From NCBI GenBank assembly GCA_002299195.1, contig DBOA01000178.1, positions 1 to 5,983 on the forward strand: 5,983 bases of DNA, in the 5' to 3' direction. Below, piece by piece: positions 5,306 to 5,983 of this stretch. The notes below the pieces were generated by a model. The model worked only from the letters and a program-made list of their open reading frames with translations, searched no databases and was not told the DNA's origin. Both the position numbers and the translations under genes were made by a program. Numbering within the stretch: the first letter of the stretch is position 1; each line of letters begins with the position of its first letter. This stretch comes from Sphingomonadales bacterium UBA658. GTDB lineage: Bacteria > Pseudomonadota > Alphaproteobacteria > Sphingomonadales > Sphingomonadaceae.

Positions 5306-5983
5306 TTATTGGCAGGCGAGGCACTCTTCGTAATCGGTTTGCGCGGCAAGCTCCATCACGGGCAGTTCGGCGGTGTTGTCCGCCTCCACCCCGCCGGCAA
5401 AGCCAGCGCGCTGAATGCTCTTCGAACGCAGATAATATAGCGATTTCACGCCCAATTCCCATGCGCGGAAGTGGAGCATGAGAAGGTCCCATTTTTCCAC
5501 ATCGGCGGGGATGTAAAGGTTCAGCGATGTCGCCTGATCGATATACGGCGTGCGGTCCGCGGCCAGTTCGATCAACCAACGCTGGTCGATTTCAAAGCTG
5601 GTCTTGAACGTGTCCTTCTCCTCAGCCGTCAGGAAGTCGAGATGTTGGACAGAGCCGCCCTTTTCAAGGATGCTGTTCCACACATTGGTCGAATCCTTCG
5701 CCTTTTCCTGAAGCAGTTTCTCCAGATACGGATTCTTCACAATGAAGCTGCCCGAAAGCGTCTTGTGCGTGTAAATATTCGCCGGAATCGGCTCAATACA
5801 CGCGCTGGTGCCGCCGCAAATGATCGAAATCGACGCGGTCGGCGCAATCGCCATTTTGCAGGAAAAGCGCTCCATAACGCCCATATCCTCAGCATCAGGG
5901 CAGGCCCCACGCTCATTGGCCAGCATCATCGACGCCTCATCAACCTGCGCCCGGATATGTTTGAAGAACTTCATGTTCCAAGA
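5306..5983 (-). CDS. nrdA: Class Ia ribonucleotide reductase, alpha (R1, catalytic) subunit, C-terminal part
   Basis: This is the last 225 residues of NrdA; the frame is open to the right edge, and the N-terminal regulatory domain and the catalytic Cys site lie outside the window. Recognisable parts are 'NERGACPDAE', the active-site loop 'MAIAPTASIS' (5854-5825), 'SACIEPIPANIYTHKTLSGSF', the adjacent tyrosines in 'GVKSLYYLRSKS' (Tyr-Tyr at 5437-5432, matching the E. coli radical-path pair 730/731), and a C-terminal Cys-x-x-Cys ('EECLACQ'). In E. coli the equivalent C-terminal cysteine pair re-reduces the active-site disulfide and is itself recharged by thioredoxin or glutaredoxin. The substrate is ribonucleoside diphosphate and the partner is the nrdB product downstream. 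An ATG at 5974 lies inside the gene and is not the start. The promoter and any NrdR boxes would be beyond the right edge. Confidence 0.93.
   Translation of the reverse strand, partial: SWNMKFFKHIRAQVDEASMMLANERGACPDAEDMGVMERFSCKMAIAPTASISIICGGTSACIEPIPANIYTHKTLSGSFIVKNPYLEKLLQEKAKDSTNVWNSILEKGGSVQHLDFLTAEEKDTFKTSFEIDQRWLIELAADRTPYIDQATSLNLYIPADVEKWDLLMLHFRAWELGVKSLYYLRSKSIQRAGFAGGVEADNTAELPVMELAAQTDYEECLACQ

Overview
The window reads as ordinary chromosome of an alphaproteobacterium, most likely a sphingomonad (Sphingomonadales). That placement is inference from protein character: a class Ia ribonucleotide reductase of alphaproteobacterial type, a YdcH-like protein, a TANGO2/NRDE protein, the 'RNxxSPxW' subtype of SRAP protein, and a two-part GNAT-like acyltransferase of the YghO/bacterial ceramide synthase type. 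Coding regions have moderately high GC. There are no rRNA, tRNA, CRISPR or IS features, and no sign of recent transfer.

Layout: two gene runs converge near position 3165. On the + strand are the 3' part of lptG (1-680), a 383-residue acyltransferase-like protein (734-1885), a degenerate SRAP-family protein (1910-2470), and a TANGO2/NRDE protein (2461-3165) whose start overlaps the SRAP stop. On the - strand, read from the right edge leftward, are the 3' part of nrdA (5983-5306), nrdB (5250-4198), a 242-base spacer with two stem-loops, a YdcH/DUF465 protein (3955-3710), a DUF952 protein (3639-3313), and a 34-residue single-pass membrane microprotein (3266-3162) too short for usual gene calling. 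The two runs overlap by 4 bases at their ends.

How the genes fit together: nrdA and nrdB are the two subunits of the aerobic ribonucleotide reductase. Every metal ligand and radical-path residue visible in this window is intact. LptG is an inner-membrane part of the lipopolysaccharide exporter. It lies directly upstream of a protein whose family includes bacterial ceramide synthase, so envelope lipid export and possible sphingolipid synthesis sit side by side. The SRAP and TANGO2 genes look translationally coupled.

The points most worth a second look are the SRAP protein with three catalytic positions replaced, the membrane microprotein with a strong ribosome-binding site that can fold into a hairpin, the lptG/ceramide-synthase-like pairing, and a run of nine G upstream of the DUF952 gene. 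I found no clear large undescribed system.
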